DNA of 64,000 nucleotides from assembly GCA_038109305.1 (NCBI GenBank), contig JAYNIR010000003.1, positions 142,763 through 206,762 of the forward strand, written 5' to 3'. The DNA comes from UBA1479 sp038109305. GTDB taxonomy: Bacteria > Pseudomonadota > Alphaproteobacteria > Rhodospirillales > Casp-alpha2. Below are positions 17,384-26,787 of the stretch, piece after piece (position 1 is the stretch's first letter; every line of letters starts with the position of its first letter). The notes under the pieces are model-generated. The model saw only the letters and a program-made list of their open reading frames with translations, did no database searches and was not told where the DNA came from. The translations under genes were made by a program, and so were the position numbers.

Positions 17384-17496
17384 CGCCGCCCCCCTTCGCG
17401 GGCCGCCTTGCCCGCCTGTCCGTTATCAATCCAACCCTTCATCAACCTTCCTCGTGTTCGTCGTCGTCTTCGTCGTCGTGTTCGTTCGCCCAGCGG

Positions 17497-17985
17497 TCAC
17501 CGATAGGGCGCGTCGTCACGGAGCCGCTGGGAGATTTCGGTTTCCCAGCGGTCGCCGTTTTCCAAAAGCTTGGCCTTGTTGTAGAGAAGTTCCTCGCGGG
17601 TTTCCGTCGCGTATTCGAAGTTCGGGCCCTCGACGATGGCGTCGACCGGACACGCTTCCTCGCAATAGCCGCAGTAAATGCATTTCACCATGTCGATGTC
17701 GTAGCGCGTCGTGCGGCGCGATCCGTCGGCGCGGGGTTCGGCCTCAATGGTGATCGCCTGCGCCGGGCAGATCGCTTCGCACAACTTGCAGGCGATGCAG
17801 CGTTCTTCGCCGTTGGGATAACGGCGCAGCGCGTGTTCACCCCGGAAGCGCGGGCTCAAGGGGCCTTTTTCGTAGGGGTAGTTAAGCGTCACCTTCGGCT
17901 TGGCGAAGTATTTCAGCGTCAGGCCCAGACCGGCGACCAGTTCCTTGAGGAACAGCGCCTTGGCCGACTGTGCGATCTTGCCCAT
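17497..17985 (-). CDS. nuoI: NADH-quinone oxidoreductase subunit I
   Basis: A peripheral-arm subunit that carries clusters N6a and N6b. The 162-aa product has two 4Fe-4S motifs, CIACKLCEAICPAQAI and CIYCGYCEEACPVDAI, and the family ending DAPYR. An amphipathic N-terminal helix (AKALFLKELVAGLGLTLKYF) anchors it to the membrane arm. It follows nuoH by 18 bases. The 113-base spacer to nuoJ is the longest gap in the operon. Confidence 0.97.
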   Translation of the reverse strand: MGKIAQSAKALFLKELVAGLGLTLKYFAKPKVTLNYPYEKGPLSPRFRGEHALRRYPNGEERCIACKLCEAICPAQAITIEAEPRADGSRRTTRYDIDMVKCIYCGYCEEACPVDAIVEGPNFEYATETREELLYNKAKLLENGDRWETEISQRLRDDAPYR

Positions 17986-18003
17986 GAACGTTTCCTCCTA
18001 ACC

Positions 18004-19035
18004 CTAACCCGCCAGGCCCGAAACCGGCGCCGGCACCCAGCCGAACGCCAGCAGCACGCCCGCGACGGCGGCAACGGCGAACAGCGAGATCGGCAGGAAG
18101 ACCTTCCAGCCGAGGCGCATCAGTTGGTCGTAGCGGTAGCGCGGGAACGTCGCCCGCACCCAAATGAAGATGAACAGGCAGAAGGCGATCTTGGCGGCGA
18201 ACCAGATCGGCCCGGGAATCCAATTCAGCGGTTCGATATCGAACAACGGCAGCCACCCCCCCAGGAACAGGATGGTGGTCATGCCGCTCATCAAAATCAT
18301 GTTGGCGTATTCGCCGAGGAAAAACAGCGCGAACGCCATGCCCGAATATTCGACGTTGTAACCGGCGACCAGTTCGGCCTCGGCCTCCGGCAGGTCGAAA
18401 GGATGGCGGTTGGTTTCGGCCAGGGTCGAAATAAAGAAGATCACCGCCATCGGGAACAGCGGGATGACGAACCACATGCCCTTCTGCGCTTCGACGATGG
18501 CGCTGAGGTTCAGCGAGCCGACGCAGAGCAGCACGGTGATGATGACGAAGCCCATGGAGACTTCGTAGGACACCATCTGGGCCGCACTCCGGAGCGCGCC
18601 CAGGAACGCATACCGCGAGTTGGACGCCCATCCCGCCATCAGAATGCCATAGACGCCCAAGGACGAAATCGCGAACAGGTACAGGATGCCGACGTTGATG
18701 TCGGCCAGCACCATCCCCGGCCCGAACGGAATCACCGCCCAGGCGATCAAGGCGAGGGCAAACGTGACGCAGGGGGCGAGCAGGAACACGCCCGGGTTCG
18801 ACCCGGACGGGATGATCATTTCCTTGAGGAACAGCTTGGCCCCGTCGGCAAGCGGCTGGAACAGACCGAAGGGACCCACCACGTTCGGCCCGCGGCGAAG
18901 CTGCATGGCGCCGATGACCTTGCGTTCGGCCAGCGTCAGGTACGCGACCGACAGCAAAATCGGCACGACAATGGCCAGGATCTTGATGACGATCCAGGCG
19001 GTCGGCCAAATCCAATTGTTCCAGGCTTCAACCAT
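18004..19035 (-). CDS. nuoH: NADH-quinone oxidoreductase subunit H
   Basis: The eight-helix subunit that forms the quinone-channel interface, 343 aa. Family landmarks are LTLAERKVIGAMQLRRGPNVVGPFGLFQPLADG, AETNRHPFDLPEAEAELVAGYNVEYSGM and WVRATFPRYRYDQLMRLGWK. The start at 19035 (MVEAWNNWIWP) is chosen because the longer frame runs deep into nuoG; it overlaps the nuoG end by eight bases. Confidence 0.97.
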   Translation of the reverse strand: MVEAWNNWIWPTAWIVIKILAIVVPILLSVAYLTLAERKVIGAMQLRRGPNVVGPFGLFQPLADGAKLFLKEMIIPSGSNPGVFLLAPCVTFALALIAWAVIPFGPGMVLADINVGILYLFAISSLGVYGILMAGWASNSRYAFLGALRSAAQMVSYEVSMGFVIITVLLCVGSLNLSAIVEAQKGMWFVIPLFPMAVIFFISTLAETNRHPFDLPEAEAELVAGYNVEYSGMAFALFFLGEYANMILMSGMTTILFLGGWLPLFDIEPLNWIPGPIWFAAKIAFCLFIFIWVRATFPRYRYDQLMRLGWKVFLPISLFAVAAVAGVLLAFGWVPAPVSGLAG

Positions 19036-21088
19036 CGGTGCCGGTCGCCTCCGCATTCTTGCCGAGGAAAATGTCCGTGCATTCGGCCATGGTGGCGGAG
19101 GCACGGCTGATCGGATCGGTCATGTAGAAATTCCGGATCGCGTAGTCGAAATCGCCGGAGGCCTGTCCGCCGTCGCCGAACGCCCCCCATTTCGCCGGCT
19201 TGATCCGGTCGATGGACTGGAACACGGCGTTGGCCTTGACCAGCCCCTGGCGCACGTCGGCCAGTGTGTTGTAAGGCAGCCCCTTTCCGAGCGCGCCGGA
19301 GAGAGCCCGAACAATCTTCCAGTCTTCCCGCGCCTGGCCCGGCGGATAGACCGCCAGCTGGCCGTGCTGCACCCGGCCTTCGAGGTTCACATAGGTCGCG
19401 TTCTTTTCCGTATAGGCCGCGCCCGGCAGGATCACGTCGGCGGCGTGCGCGCCGGCGTCGCCGTGATGGCCCTGATAAATGACGAACGCATTTTTCAGTG
19501 GCGCCATGTCGACTTCATCCGCGCCCAACAGATAAACCACTTTGATGCCGCCCGACTTGGCGCCGGCCAGAATGCCCGCCGTATCAAGGCCGCCGTCACC
19601 GGGCACGAAGCCGAGATCAAGCCCGCCGACGCGCGACGCCGCGCGCTGCAACACGTTAAAGCCGTTCCATCCGCCGGCGACCGCGCCGTAATTTTCGGCG
19701 ATTTGCCGGGCCAGGCCCAGAACCGCCGCACCATCCGCCCGCGCCGTGGCACCGGGGCCGACGACGATCATCGGTTTCGCCGCATCTTTCAAAACCTGCG
19801 CAAACGGATGGCGGCCCGAGGCGATGTCGGCCAACAGCCCTGCGTCCGGCCCGAGCCAGTCGACCGGATAGGTCGAAGGCGTCTCCGGCCCCACGGCGGC
19901 AATCCGGAACTTGCCCTTTAAATGCCGCTTGCGGATGCGGGCGTTCAGCACCGGCGCTTCCCACCGGGGCTGCGCGCCGATCAGCAACAAAGCGTCCGCG
20001 TCTTCGATCCCGGCAATGGTGGAATTGAACAGATAGGACGCACGCACCGAAGGGTCGACTTTCGACCCGTCCTGGCGGCAATCGATGTTGGCGGAGCCGA
20101 GGGACGCCATGAGTTCCTTTAACGCCAGCATGCTCTCGCAATCGGCAAGGTCGCCGGCAATGGCGGCGATCTGGTCGCCCTTCATGCCCTTGAGCGCCTT
20201 GGCGACGGCCTTGAACGCGTCTTCCCACGACGCCAGCTGCAACTTGCCCTTCACCCGCACAAAGGGCTGATCCAAGCGCTGACGTTTAAGCCCGTCGACC
20301 TGATAACGCGCCTTGTCGGAAATCCATTCTTCGTTCACGTCTTCATTCAAACGCGGCAGCACGCGCATGACCTCGGGCCCGCGCGCGTCGACCCGGATGG
20401 CGCAACCCTGCGCGTCCGAAACGTCAATGCTTTCGGTCTTTTTCAGTTCCCACGGCCGGGCGGTAAAGGCATAGGGCTTGGCCGTCAGCGCGCCGACCGG
20501 GCACAGGTCGATGACATTGGCGGACAGTTCCGAGTCCACGGCCTTGTCAAGATAGCTAACGATTTCCGCGTTTTCGCCGCGGCCGATCAGGCCCATATCG
20601 GTAACACCCGCGACCTCGGTCGAAAAGCGCACGCAGCGCGTGCAGTGGATGCACCGGGTCATGATCGTCTTGATCAACGGCCCCATGTATTTATCTTCGA
20701 CGGCGCGTTTGTTTTCCATATACCGGCCGTGGTCCATGCCGTAGGCCATGGCCTGGTCCTGCAGGTCGCATTCCCCGCCCTGGTCGCAGATCGGGCAGTC
20801 GAGCGGATGATTGATCAAAAGGAATTCCATCACCCCCTGGCGCATCTTCTTGACCTCGGGCGTGTCGGTATAAACCACCATGCCGTCGCCGACCGGCATG
20901 GCGCAGGACGCCACCGGCTTGGGCGAGCGTTCCATCGCCACCAGACACATGCGGCAGTTGCCGGCGATCGACAGCCGGTCGTGATAGCAGAACCGGGGGA
21001 TTTCCTTGCCGGCCTGCTCGCAGGCCTGCAGGACGGTCATCCCCGCCTCTACTTCAAACTCTTCGCCGTCGATGGTGATTTTCGGCAT
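19028..21088 (-). CDS. nuoG: NADH-quinone oxidoreductase subunit G
   Basis: The large iron-sulfur subunit of the peripheral arm, 686 aa. The N-terminal ferredoxin-like domain has Cys ligands in CEQAGKEIPRFCYHDRL and NCRMC. It is followed by the His-Cys3 cluster region HPLDCPICDQGGECDLQDQ and the 4Fe-4S motif CIHCTRCVRF with the distal CPVGAL. The rest is a molybdopterin-oxidoreductase-like domain without cofactor (AQPRWEAPVLNARIRK). The start at 21088 (MPKITIDGEEFEV) fits homologues better than the frame's earlier start. Confidence 0.97.
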   Translation of the reverse strand: MPKITIDGEEFEVEAGMTVLQACEQAGKEIPRFCYHDRLSIAGNCRMCLVAMERSPKPVASCAMPVGDGMVVYTDTPEVKKMRQGVMEFLLINHPLDCPICDQGGECDLQDQAMAYGMDHGRYMENKRAVEDKYMGPLIKTIMTRCIHCTRCVRFSTEVAGVTDMGLIGRGENAEIVSYLDKAVDSELSANVIDLCPVGALTAKPYAFTARPWELKKTESIDVSDAQGCAIRVDARGPEVMRVLPRLNEDVNEEWISDKARYQVDGLKRQRLDQPFVRVKGKLQLASWEDAFKAVAKALKGMKGDQIAAIAGDLADCESMLALKELMASLGSANIDCRQDGSKVDPSVRASYLFNSTIAGIEDADALLLIGAQPRWEAPVLNARIRKRHLKGKFRIAAVGPETPSTYPVDWLGPDAGLLADIASGRHPFAQVLKDAAKPMIVVGPGATARADGAAVLGLARQIAENYGAVAGGWNGFNVLQRAASRVGGLDLGFVPGDGGLDTAGILAGAKSGGIKVVYLLGADEVDMAPLKNAFVIYQGHHGDAGAHAADVILPGAAYTEKNATYVNLEGRVQHGQLAVYPPGQAREDWKIVRALSGALGKGLPYNTLADVRQGLVKANAVFQSIDRIKPAKWGAFGDGGQASGDFDYAIRNFYMTDPISRASATMAECTDIFLGKNAEATGTDG

Positions 21089-21112
21089 TCGATTACGTCC
21101 CAAACATCCCTT

Positions 21113-22399
21113 TTATTCGGCCGCTTGCCGGTTGGCCTTGCGGTCGAGGATGCGTTTTTTCATGTCCGCTCGGAAGTGCCGGATCAGGCCCTGGATCGGC
21201 CACGCGGCGGCGTCGCCCAAGGCGCAGATGGTGTGGCCTTCAACCTGTTTGGTGACTTCCTCAAGCGTATCGATTTCCGACACGTCGGCGTCGCCGGTGA
21301 CCATGCGCTGCATGACGCGCGCCATCCACCCGGTGCCTTCTCGGCACGGAGTGCACTGGCCGCAGCTTTCGTGTTTGTAAAACGCCGACAGGCGCGCAAT
21401 CGCCTTGATGATGTCCGTCGACTTGTCCATCACCATGACCGCGGCGGTGCCGAGGCCCGAGCGTTCCGCCCGCAGGCTGTCGAAATCCATCAGCACATGT
21501 TCGCAGATCGGTTTCGTCAGAACCGGCACAGAAGCGCCGCCCGGAATGACGGCCAGCAGATTATCCCACCCGCCCCGCACACCGCCCGCGTGCTTTTCGA
21601 TCAGTTCCTTCAGCGGAATGCCCATGGCTTCTTCGACCGTGCAGGGCTGATTGACGTGGCCGGAGATGTTGAACAGCTTCGTGCCCGTATTGTTCTCTCG
21701 CCCGATACGGGCGAACCATTCCGCGCCCCGGCGCAAAATCGTCGGCGCTACGGCGATGGATTCCACGTTGTTCACGGTCGTCGGGCAGCCCCAGACGCCG
21801 ACGCCCGCCGGGAACGGCGGCTTCAACCGCGGCTGGCCCTTCTTGCCTTCGAGACTCTCGATCAGCGACGTTTCCTCGCCGCAGATGTAGGCGCCGGCGC
21901 CGGAGTGAACGTAGAAATCGAACTTCCAGCCGGATCCGCAGGCATTGTCACCGATCAGGCCCGCCTCATACGCCTCGTCGACGGCGCGCTGCAGGCAATT
22001 GATCTCGTGATGGAACTCGCCCCGCACATAACAATAAGCCGCGTGGGCACCCATGGCGAACGACGCGACCAACGCGCCTTCGATCAGCTTGTGCGGCTCT
22101 GACCGCATGATCTCCCGGTCTTTACACGTACCCGGTTCGCCCTCGTCCGCGTTGATCACAAGGTAATGCGGGCGGGCACCGATTTCCTGCGGCATGAACG
22201 ACCATTTGACGCCGGTCGGGAAGCCAGCACCTCCGCGGCCGCGCAGCCCGGACGCCTTCATTTCATCGATGATGCCGTCACGGCCCTTTTCGATCAGCGC
22301 CTTAGTGTTGTCCCAGTCGCCGCGCGCTTGGGCGCCACGCAGCCCGGCATCGCCGAAGCCGTAAATGTTGGTGAAGATGCGGTCGCGATCAGCAAGCAT
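21113..22399 (-). CDS. nuoF: NADH-quinone oxidoreductase subunit F
   Basis: The NADH- and FMN-binding subunit of complex I, 428 aa. It shows the glycine-rich SGLRGRGGAGFPTGVKWSFM (NADH/FMN), NADEGEPGTCKDREIM, GAGAYICGEETSLIESLEGK and the N3 cluster ligands in ESCGQCTPCREGTGWM. The start at 22399 (MLADRDRIFTNIYG) overlaps the nuoE stop by one base. Confidence 0.97.
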   Translation of the reverse strand: MLADRDRIFTNIYGFGDAGLRGAQARGDWDNTKALIEKGRDGIIDEMKASGLRGRGGAGFPTGVKWSFMPQEIGARPHYLVINADEGEPGTCKDREIMRSEPHKLIEGALVASFAMGAHAAYCYVRGEFHHEINCLQRAVDEAYEAGLIGDNACGSGWKFDFYVHSGAGAYICGEETSLIESLEGKKGQPRLKPPFPAGVGVWGCPTTVNNVESIAVAPTILRRGAEWFARIGRENNTGTKLFNISGHVNQPCTVEEAMGIPLKELIEKHAGGVRGGWDNLLAVIPGGASVPVLTKPICEHVLMDFDSLRAERSGLGTAAVMVMDKSTDIIKAIARLSAFYKHESCGQCTPCREGTGWMARVMQRMVTGDADVSEIDTLEEVTKQVEGHTICALGDAAAWPIQGLIRHFRADMKKRILDRKANRQAAE

Positions 22400-23025
22400 C
22401 AGTCGTCGCCTCCCGCTTTCGGCGCGCCGTCGGGATAAAACTCCGTCAGCGAGGTCAGCCCGCCCGCCGGCTCGCACGTATGCCGTCCGGACTGCGATCC
22501 GACCTTGGGTTTTTCGCCATTCTGCAGCGCGCGCAACACAGCCTCGGCCGAGGCACTGTTCAAATCTTCGTAATAATCGTCACCGATCTGCATCATCGGC
22601 GCGTTGACGCAGGCGCCTAAGCATTCGACCTCAAGCACCGTGAACTTGCCGTCTTCGGACGTCTGGCCGTTTGAACAGCCGGTCACCTTCTTGCAGGCTT
22701 CCATGATCTGGTCGGAGCCGCGCAGCCAGCACGGCAGGTTGGTGCAGACCTGCACGAAGTGTTCGCCCACCGGATGCAGGTTGTACATGGTGTAGAACGT
22801 CGCAACCTCGTAAACCCGGATCGACGCCATCCCGAGCGTGTCGGCGATGTATTCGATGGCGGCCTGGGGAATCCAGCCACCGTGTTGGCGCTGCGCCAGG
22901 TCGAGCAGCGGCATCACCGCCGACTGCTCACGGCCTTCCGGATACTTGGAAATGTGCCACTTGGCTTTTTCCAGGTAGTCGCCTTCGAAGGCGAAGCTCG
23001 ATGGCTGATGATGATCGGCGGTCAT
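22399..23025 (-). CDS. nuoE: NADH-quinone oxidoreductase subunit E
   Basis: The 2Fe-2S (N1a) subunit next to the flavin site, 208 aa. Cys ligands appear in VQVCTNLPCWLRGS and VECLGACVNAPMMQIG. The C-terminus after the fold is extended (NGEKPKVGSQSGRHTCEPAGG), as in other alphaproteobacteria. The start at 23025 overlaps the nuoD stop as ATGA, which decides it over the longer frame. Confidence 0.96.
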   Translation of the reverse strand: MTADHHQPSSFAFEGDYLEKAKWHISKYPEGREQSAVMPLLDLAQRQHGGWIPQAAIEYIADTLGMASIRVYEVATFYTMYNLHPVGEHFVQVCTNLPCWLRGSDQIMEACKKVTGCSNGQTSEDGKFTVLEVECLGACVNAPMMQIGDDYYEDLNSASAEAVLRALQNGEKPKVGSQSGRHTCEPAGGLTSLTEFYPDGAPKAGGDD

Positions 23026-24203
23026 CGATCGATCTCCCCGAACACCACGTCGACGGAGCCGATGACCGCGCAAACGTCGGCCAGCATATGCCCCTTGGAA
23101 AGAAACTCGGTCGCCTGCAGATGCGCAAAGCCAGGTGCCCGAATTTTGCAGCGGTACGGCTTGTTCGATCCGTCGGCGACCAGATAGACGCCGAATTCGC
23201 CCTTGGGCGCTTCGACGGCGGTGTAGGTTTCGCCGGCCGGCACGTGCACGCCTTCGGTGAACAGTTTGAAGTGATGGATCAGCGCTTCCATCGAACCCTT
23301 CATCTGTCCGCGCGTCGGCGGGGTGACTTTCTTGTTGGTCGTCTTGACGGGCCCGTCGGGCATGTTGTCAACGCACTGTTTGATGATCTTGGCGCTTTCC
23401 CGCATTTCGACCATGCGGACGAGATAGCGGTCATAACAATCGCCGTGCTTGCCGATGGGAATGTCGAAATCCATTTCGGCGTAGGCGTCATAAGGCTGGG
23501 CTTTGCGCAAATCCCACGGCACGCCGGACGCCCGCAGGTTCGGGCCGGTAAAGCCCCAGTCGCAGCATTGGTCGGCGTCAATCACGCCGATGTCGACCGT
23601 GCGCTGCTTGAAGATACGGTTTTCCGTAAGTAGGCTTTCCAGATCGTCCATGAACGCCGGAAATTCTTCGGTCACCCACTTGTCGATGTCGGCGATCAGC
23701 CGCGGCGGCAGGTCCTGCGCGACGCCGCCGATGCGGAAATAGTTCATGTGCAGGCGCGCGCCGGACGCGGCCTCACAGAATTCCATCAGCCGTTCGCGAA
23801 TTTCGAAACCCCACAACATCGGTGTCATGGCGCCCACGTCCATGGCGTAGGCGGTGATGTTCAGGATGTGGTTGAGGATGCGCCCGATTTCGCAATACAG
23901 CACCCGCACGTACTGTCCGCGCTTCGGCACCTCGACACCCAAAAGCTTTTCCGCCGCCAGCACAAACGCGTGTTCCTGATTTTGCGGCGCGACGTAATCC
24001 AGCCGGTCGAAGTAGGGCACCGCCTGGGCATAGGTTTTGTATTCGATCAGCTTTTCCGTTCCGCGATGCAAAAGCCCAATGTGCGGGTCCGCGCGCTCGA
24101 CAATTTCGCCGTCCATTTCTAGCACCAGGCGCAACACGCCGTGGGCCGCCGGATGCTGCGGTCCGAAGTTCAGGTTGAAGTTCTTGATCTGGGTTTCGGC
24201 CAT
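23022..24203 (-). CDS. nuoD: NADH-quinone oxidoreductase subunit D
   Basis: The 49-kDa-type subunit that lines the quinone pocket, 393 aa. It opens with FGPQHPAAHGVLRLVLEMDGE and contains HIGLLHRGTEKLIEYKT, DRLDYVAPQNQEHAF and the C-terminal DVVFGEIDR. Length and motifs are normal. It overlaps nuoC by one base and nuoE by four. Confidence 0.97.
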   Translation of the reverse strand: MAETQIKNFNLNFGPQHPAAHGVLRLVLEMDGEIVERADPHIGLLHRGTEKLIEYKTYAQAVPYFDRLDYVAPQNQEHAFVLAAEKLLGVEVPKRGQYVRVLYCEIGRILNHILNITAYAMDVGAMTPMLWGFEIRERLMEFCEAASGARLHMNYFRIGGVAQDLPPRLIADIDKWVTEEFPAFMDDLESLLTENRIFKQRTVDIGVIDADQCCDWGFTGPNLRASGVPWDLRKAQPYDAYAEMDFDIPIGKHGDCYDRYLVRMVEMRESAKIIKQCVDNMPDGPVKTTNKKVTPPTRGQMKGSMEALIHHFKLFTEGVHVPAGETYTAVEAPKGEFGVYLVADGSNKPYRCKIRAPGFAHLQATEFLSKGHMLADVCAVIGSVDVVFGEIDR

Positions 24204-24847
24204 CAGGATGCCTTGGCCTCCGTGCCGCTATTGCCGTCTTCTTCGCCGGTCGCTTTTTCGTCGCCGGGCAGTACGACGGACGCCATGCCTTCCCACGGGC
24301 TTTCAAAATCGAAGTTGCGGAATTCCTGGGTCAGTTTCACCGGTTCATAGACAACGCGTTTCTGTTCGTCGTCGTATCGGACCTCAACATACCCGGTCAG
24401 CGGAAAATCCTTGCGCAGCGGATGGCCCTCGAACCCATAGTCGGTGAGGATGCGCCGCAGGTCCGGGTGATCGTTGAAGTAAACACCGTACATGTCCCAG
24501 ATTTCCCGCTCCCACCATCCGGCGGAAGAAAACACCGGCACCACCGACGGCACCGGTTCGTCCTCGTCCGTCAGCACCTTGATGCGGAGCCTGAGGTTGT
24601 GGGTCATGGACAGCAGGTTATAGACGATTTCAAACCGCGGGCTTTCATCAGGGAAATCGACGCCGCAGATGTCCATCAACTGCCGGAACAGGCAATTCGA
24701 ATCGTCGCGCAACATTTGCAGGACGCGGACGATGTCGTCGCGCTTTACCGTCACCGAAAGCTCGCCGAGCCGCGTCGACATATCGACGACCGAGCCGCCG
24801 AGGCGGTCCTTCAAATGAACTGCAAGCTCTTTAAGGGCGGGATCCAT
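24203..24847 (-). CDS. nuoC: NADH-quinone oxidoreductase subunit C
   Basis: The 30-kDa subunit of 214 aa, separate from nuoD here (they are fused in E. coli). It shows FRQLMDICGVDFP, RFEIVYNLLSMTHNLRLRIKV, WWEREIWDMYGVYFNDHPDLRRILTDYGFEGHPLRKDFPLTGYVEVRYDDE. The Glu-rich tail (DEKATGEEDGNSGTEAKAS) is variable in the family. It lies about 30 bases after nuoB. Confidence 0.97.
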   Translation of the reverse strand: MDPALKELAVHLKDRLGGSVVDMSTRLGELSVTVKRDDIVRVLQMLRDDSNCLFRQLMDICGVDFPDESPRFEIVYNLLSMTHNLRLRIKVLTDEDEPVPSVVPVFSSAGWWEREIWDMYGVYFNDHPDLRRILTDYGFEGHPLRKDFPLTGYVEVRYDDEQKRVVYEPVKLTQEFRNFDFESPWEGMASVVLPGDEKATGEEDGNSGTEAKAS

Positions 24848-24878
24848 GAATGCGGTTCTCGTTTTCGTCCTTGGGCCC

Positions 24879-25439
24879 TCAGCGCCACAGCGCGCCGGTC
24901 CGTTTGATTTTCTTCTGCAGTTGCATAATGCCGTAGACCAACGCCTCCGCCGTCGGCGGGCAGCCCGGCACGTAGACGTCGACCGGAACGACCCGGTCGC
25001 ATCCGCGCACCACGGAATAGGAATAATGGTAATAGCCGCCGCCGTTGGCGCACGACCCCATGGAGATCACATAGCGCGGTTCGGCCATCTGGTCGTAAAC
25101 CTTGCGGAACGCCGGGGCCATTTTGTTGGTCAGCGTGCCGGCGACGATCATCACGTCGGACTGCCTGGGGCTCGGCCGGGGCACCACGCCGAATCGGTCC
25201 AGGTCATAGCGGCTCATGTAGGCATGGATCATTTCGACCGCGCAGCAGGCGAGCCCGAAGGTCATGGGCCAGAGCGAACCGGTGCGAGCCCAGTTGACCA
25301 GCTTGTCGACATTGGCCAGCACGAAGCCCTTGTCCTGCAGTTCCTGGGTAACACGGGCGAGTATTTCGTCCTGCGTCGGCCCGGGGCCGATGGGGACGCC
25401 TTCGAGCGCGCCGTTGGAGGGTTCGGAATTTACAGCCAT
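24879..25439 (-). CDS. nuoB: NADH-quinone oxidoreductase subunit B
   Basis: Carries cluster N2, the electron donor to quinone. In the 186-aa product the ligands are in FGLACCAVEMIHAYMSRYD, SMGSCANGGGYYHYSYSVVRG and VPGCPPTAEALVYGIMQLQ. The start at 25439 (MAVNSEPSNG) is preceded by GGAAG at a suitable distance, whereas the longer frame start is not. Confidence 0.97.
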   Translation of the reverse strand: MAVNSEPSNGALEGVPIGPGPTQDEILARVTQELQDKGFVLANVDKLVNWARTGSLWPMTFGLACCAVEMIHAYMSRYDLDRFGVVPRPSPRQSDVMIVAGTLTNKMAPAFRKVYDQMAEPRYVISMGSCANGGGYYHYSYSVVRGCDRVVPVDVYVPGCPPTAEALVYGIMQLQKKIKRTGALWR

Positions 25440-25452
25440 GGTTACTTCCGTC

Positions 25453-25818
25453 CTATTCCCACTCAAGGGCGCCTTTGCGCCACTCGTAAATGAAGCCGAT
25501 GGTCAAAATCCCGAGGAAAACCATCATCGACCAGAACCCGAAAACGCCGATTTTGCCCAGCGTCACTGCCCACGGGAACAGGAAGGCGACTTCCAGATCG
25601 AAGATGATAAACAGGATGGCGACCAGGTAGAACCGGACGTCGAACCGGCCGCGGGAATCGTCAAACGCCTCGAACCCGCATTCATAGGCGGAATTCTTCT
25701 CAATATCGGGATTTTGCACGCCGATCACGTAGGACGCGACGATGATAACACCGGCAAGGGCGGCGGCAATCCCGATGAATATCAGGACCGGCAGGTATTC
25801 CAGCAGCAGTTCGTTCAA
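25453..25818 (-). CDS. nuoA: NADH-quinone oxidoreductase subunit A
   Basis: The first gene of the complex I operon: 121 aa with three membrane helices. It has the loop YECGFEAFDDSRGRFDVRFYLVAILFIIFDLEVAFLFPWAV that contacts the quinone site. Nothing is annotated within 310 bases upstream except the tRNA remnant, so the operon promoter should lie in 25819-26130. Confidence 0.97.
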   Translation of the reverse strand: MNELLLEYLPVLIFIGIAAALAGVIIVASYVIGVQNPDIEKNSAYECGFEAFDDSRGRFDVRFYLVAILFIIFDLEVAFLFPWAVTLGKIGVFGFWSMMVFLGILTIGFIYEWRKGALEWE

Positions 25819-26219
25819 ACCGGCCTCCGACGCCCGCAGAAAAGATCATGACGCGCCGCCGCCGTGCCTAGCCAAGCGCTCCCGTCCCTGATCGGAAAAC
25901 TGACGGAAAAACGGATAAATTTCAAAGGTTTTGTGGCGATTCAGCCCGCAAATTTTCGGCATGCGTCATGGCTTCGTGACCGAACGTCACGAATCGACAG
26001 ACTTGGTCATGGGAAATGGTTGGCCCGCCTTCGTTCCACTACGGCGCGGCACTACGTTTCGCACCCTTTAACGCGGGCTTGCCGCGCTGAAGCTATAATT
26101 TTGTGGAACAAAATATAGCGAAAGCGGAGGTCGGGAGTGACGGGGCCAGAACCCGCGGCCCCATGAAACACGATGAGGAGGCCGCTTTGGGCTCCCGAGA
26201 GCTTCAATTATTGGGAAAG
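25819..26219 (-). other. Intergenic region upstream of nuoA
   Basis: No protein gene is supported; the one open frame lacks a ribosome site and recognisable sequence. The nuo promoter is expected here but I could not identify a convincing hexamer pair. The distal part contains the tRNA-Asp remnant, and the stretch at 26085-26125 is AT-rich. Confidence 0.5.
26131..26160 (-). repeat. tRNA-Asp 3'-half remnant
   Basis: On the minus strand the stretch matches the T arm and 3' acceptor strand of the intact tRNA-Asp 60 bases further on: both share GGCCGCGGGTTC, then CCCCGTCACTCCCG against CCCGTCACTCCCG. The TpsiC loop is altered and no D or anticodon arm is recognisable, so it is not a functional tRNA. 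It may be a scar of recombination at the tRNA or an attachment-site copy. Confidence 0.65.
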
Positions 26220-26296
<77 letters not shown>

Positions 26297-26470
26297 AAAA
26301 TCCGACGTTAAATCGGGGCTTCCCGGGGCCTGAGACGAGCGGCTCGGCGGCCGGAAGCGCGACATGTACTCAAGGCCCCAACGGGTGTCAAGGATGAACG
26401 GCAGAGATTCGCGAGGCTTTTGATTCGGCGCGCCGACACCGGCGCTTAGGGCATCGACCAAGATGAGGTT

Positions 26471-26566
26471 TCGGGTGGCTTACCGCCCCCCTGCGCTGAA
26501 GCTTCGGAAGACACTCCTACGCCTAATCGCCTTGGGGTGGGCGGCCTAGTAGCCTGCCACCCGAAG
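26471..26566. repeat. Inverted repeat between tRNA-Asp and tRNA-Val
   Basis: TTCGGGTGGC at 26471-26480 is repeated in inverse at 26557-26566 (perfect 10 bp). A related TCCGGGTGGC occurs at 33954-33963 on the approach to tRNA-Leu. It looks like a REP-type palindromic element near tRNA genes rather than a gene. The 284-base gap between the two tRNAs holds nothing else I can support. Confidence 0.5.
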
Positions 26567-26580
26567 CCGAAGGCCTAGGG

Positions 26581-26656
26581 TGGTGGGCGGTGAGGGAATC
26601 GAACCCCCGACCTTCTGGGTGTAAACCAGACGCTCTCCCAGCTGAGCTAACCGCCC
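26581..26656 (-). tRNA. tRNA-Val (TAC)
   Basis: A complete 76-base cloverleaf on the minus strand. The acceptor 5' GGGCGGT pairs with ACCGCCC-type 3' strand CACCGCCC, the D arm is AGCTCAGCTGGGAGAGC, and the anticodon stem TCTGG/CCAGA closes loop TTTACAC with anticodon TAC. The T arm is CGGGGGTTCGATTCCCTC, with discriminator A and an encoded CCA. Confidence 0.97.
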
Positions 26657-26787
26657 TAACCCGGCCTTGGGCCGGTTCAATCCGCGTTTTAGGTAGTTGC
26701 GCGCCCCAAGACAAGCGAGATCGGCGGACCGAAAACTGCAAAACAGTACCGACCGCCGATCAAATCGGCGCCATGGCGGTCCGCCGC

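Noticed and set aside
17833..19110. Plus-strand open frame of 425 codons antisense to nuoI/nuoH
   Set aside because: Antisense shadow of two conserved complex I genes; the product is Arg/Gln/His-rich with no domain.
25864..26118. 84-codon open frame upstream of nuoA
   Set aside because: No ribosome site, unusual composition across an AT-rich spacer, and no recognisable sequence.
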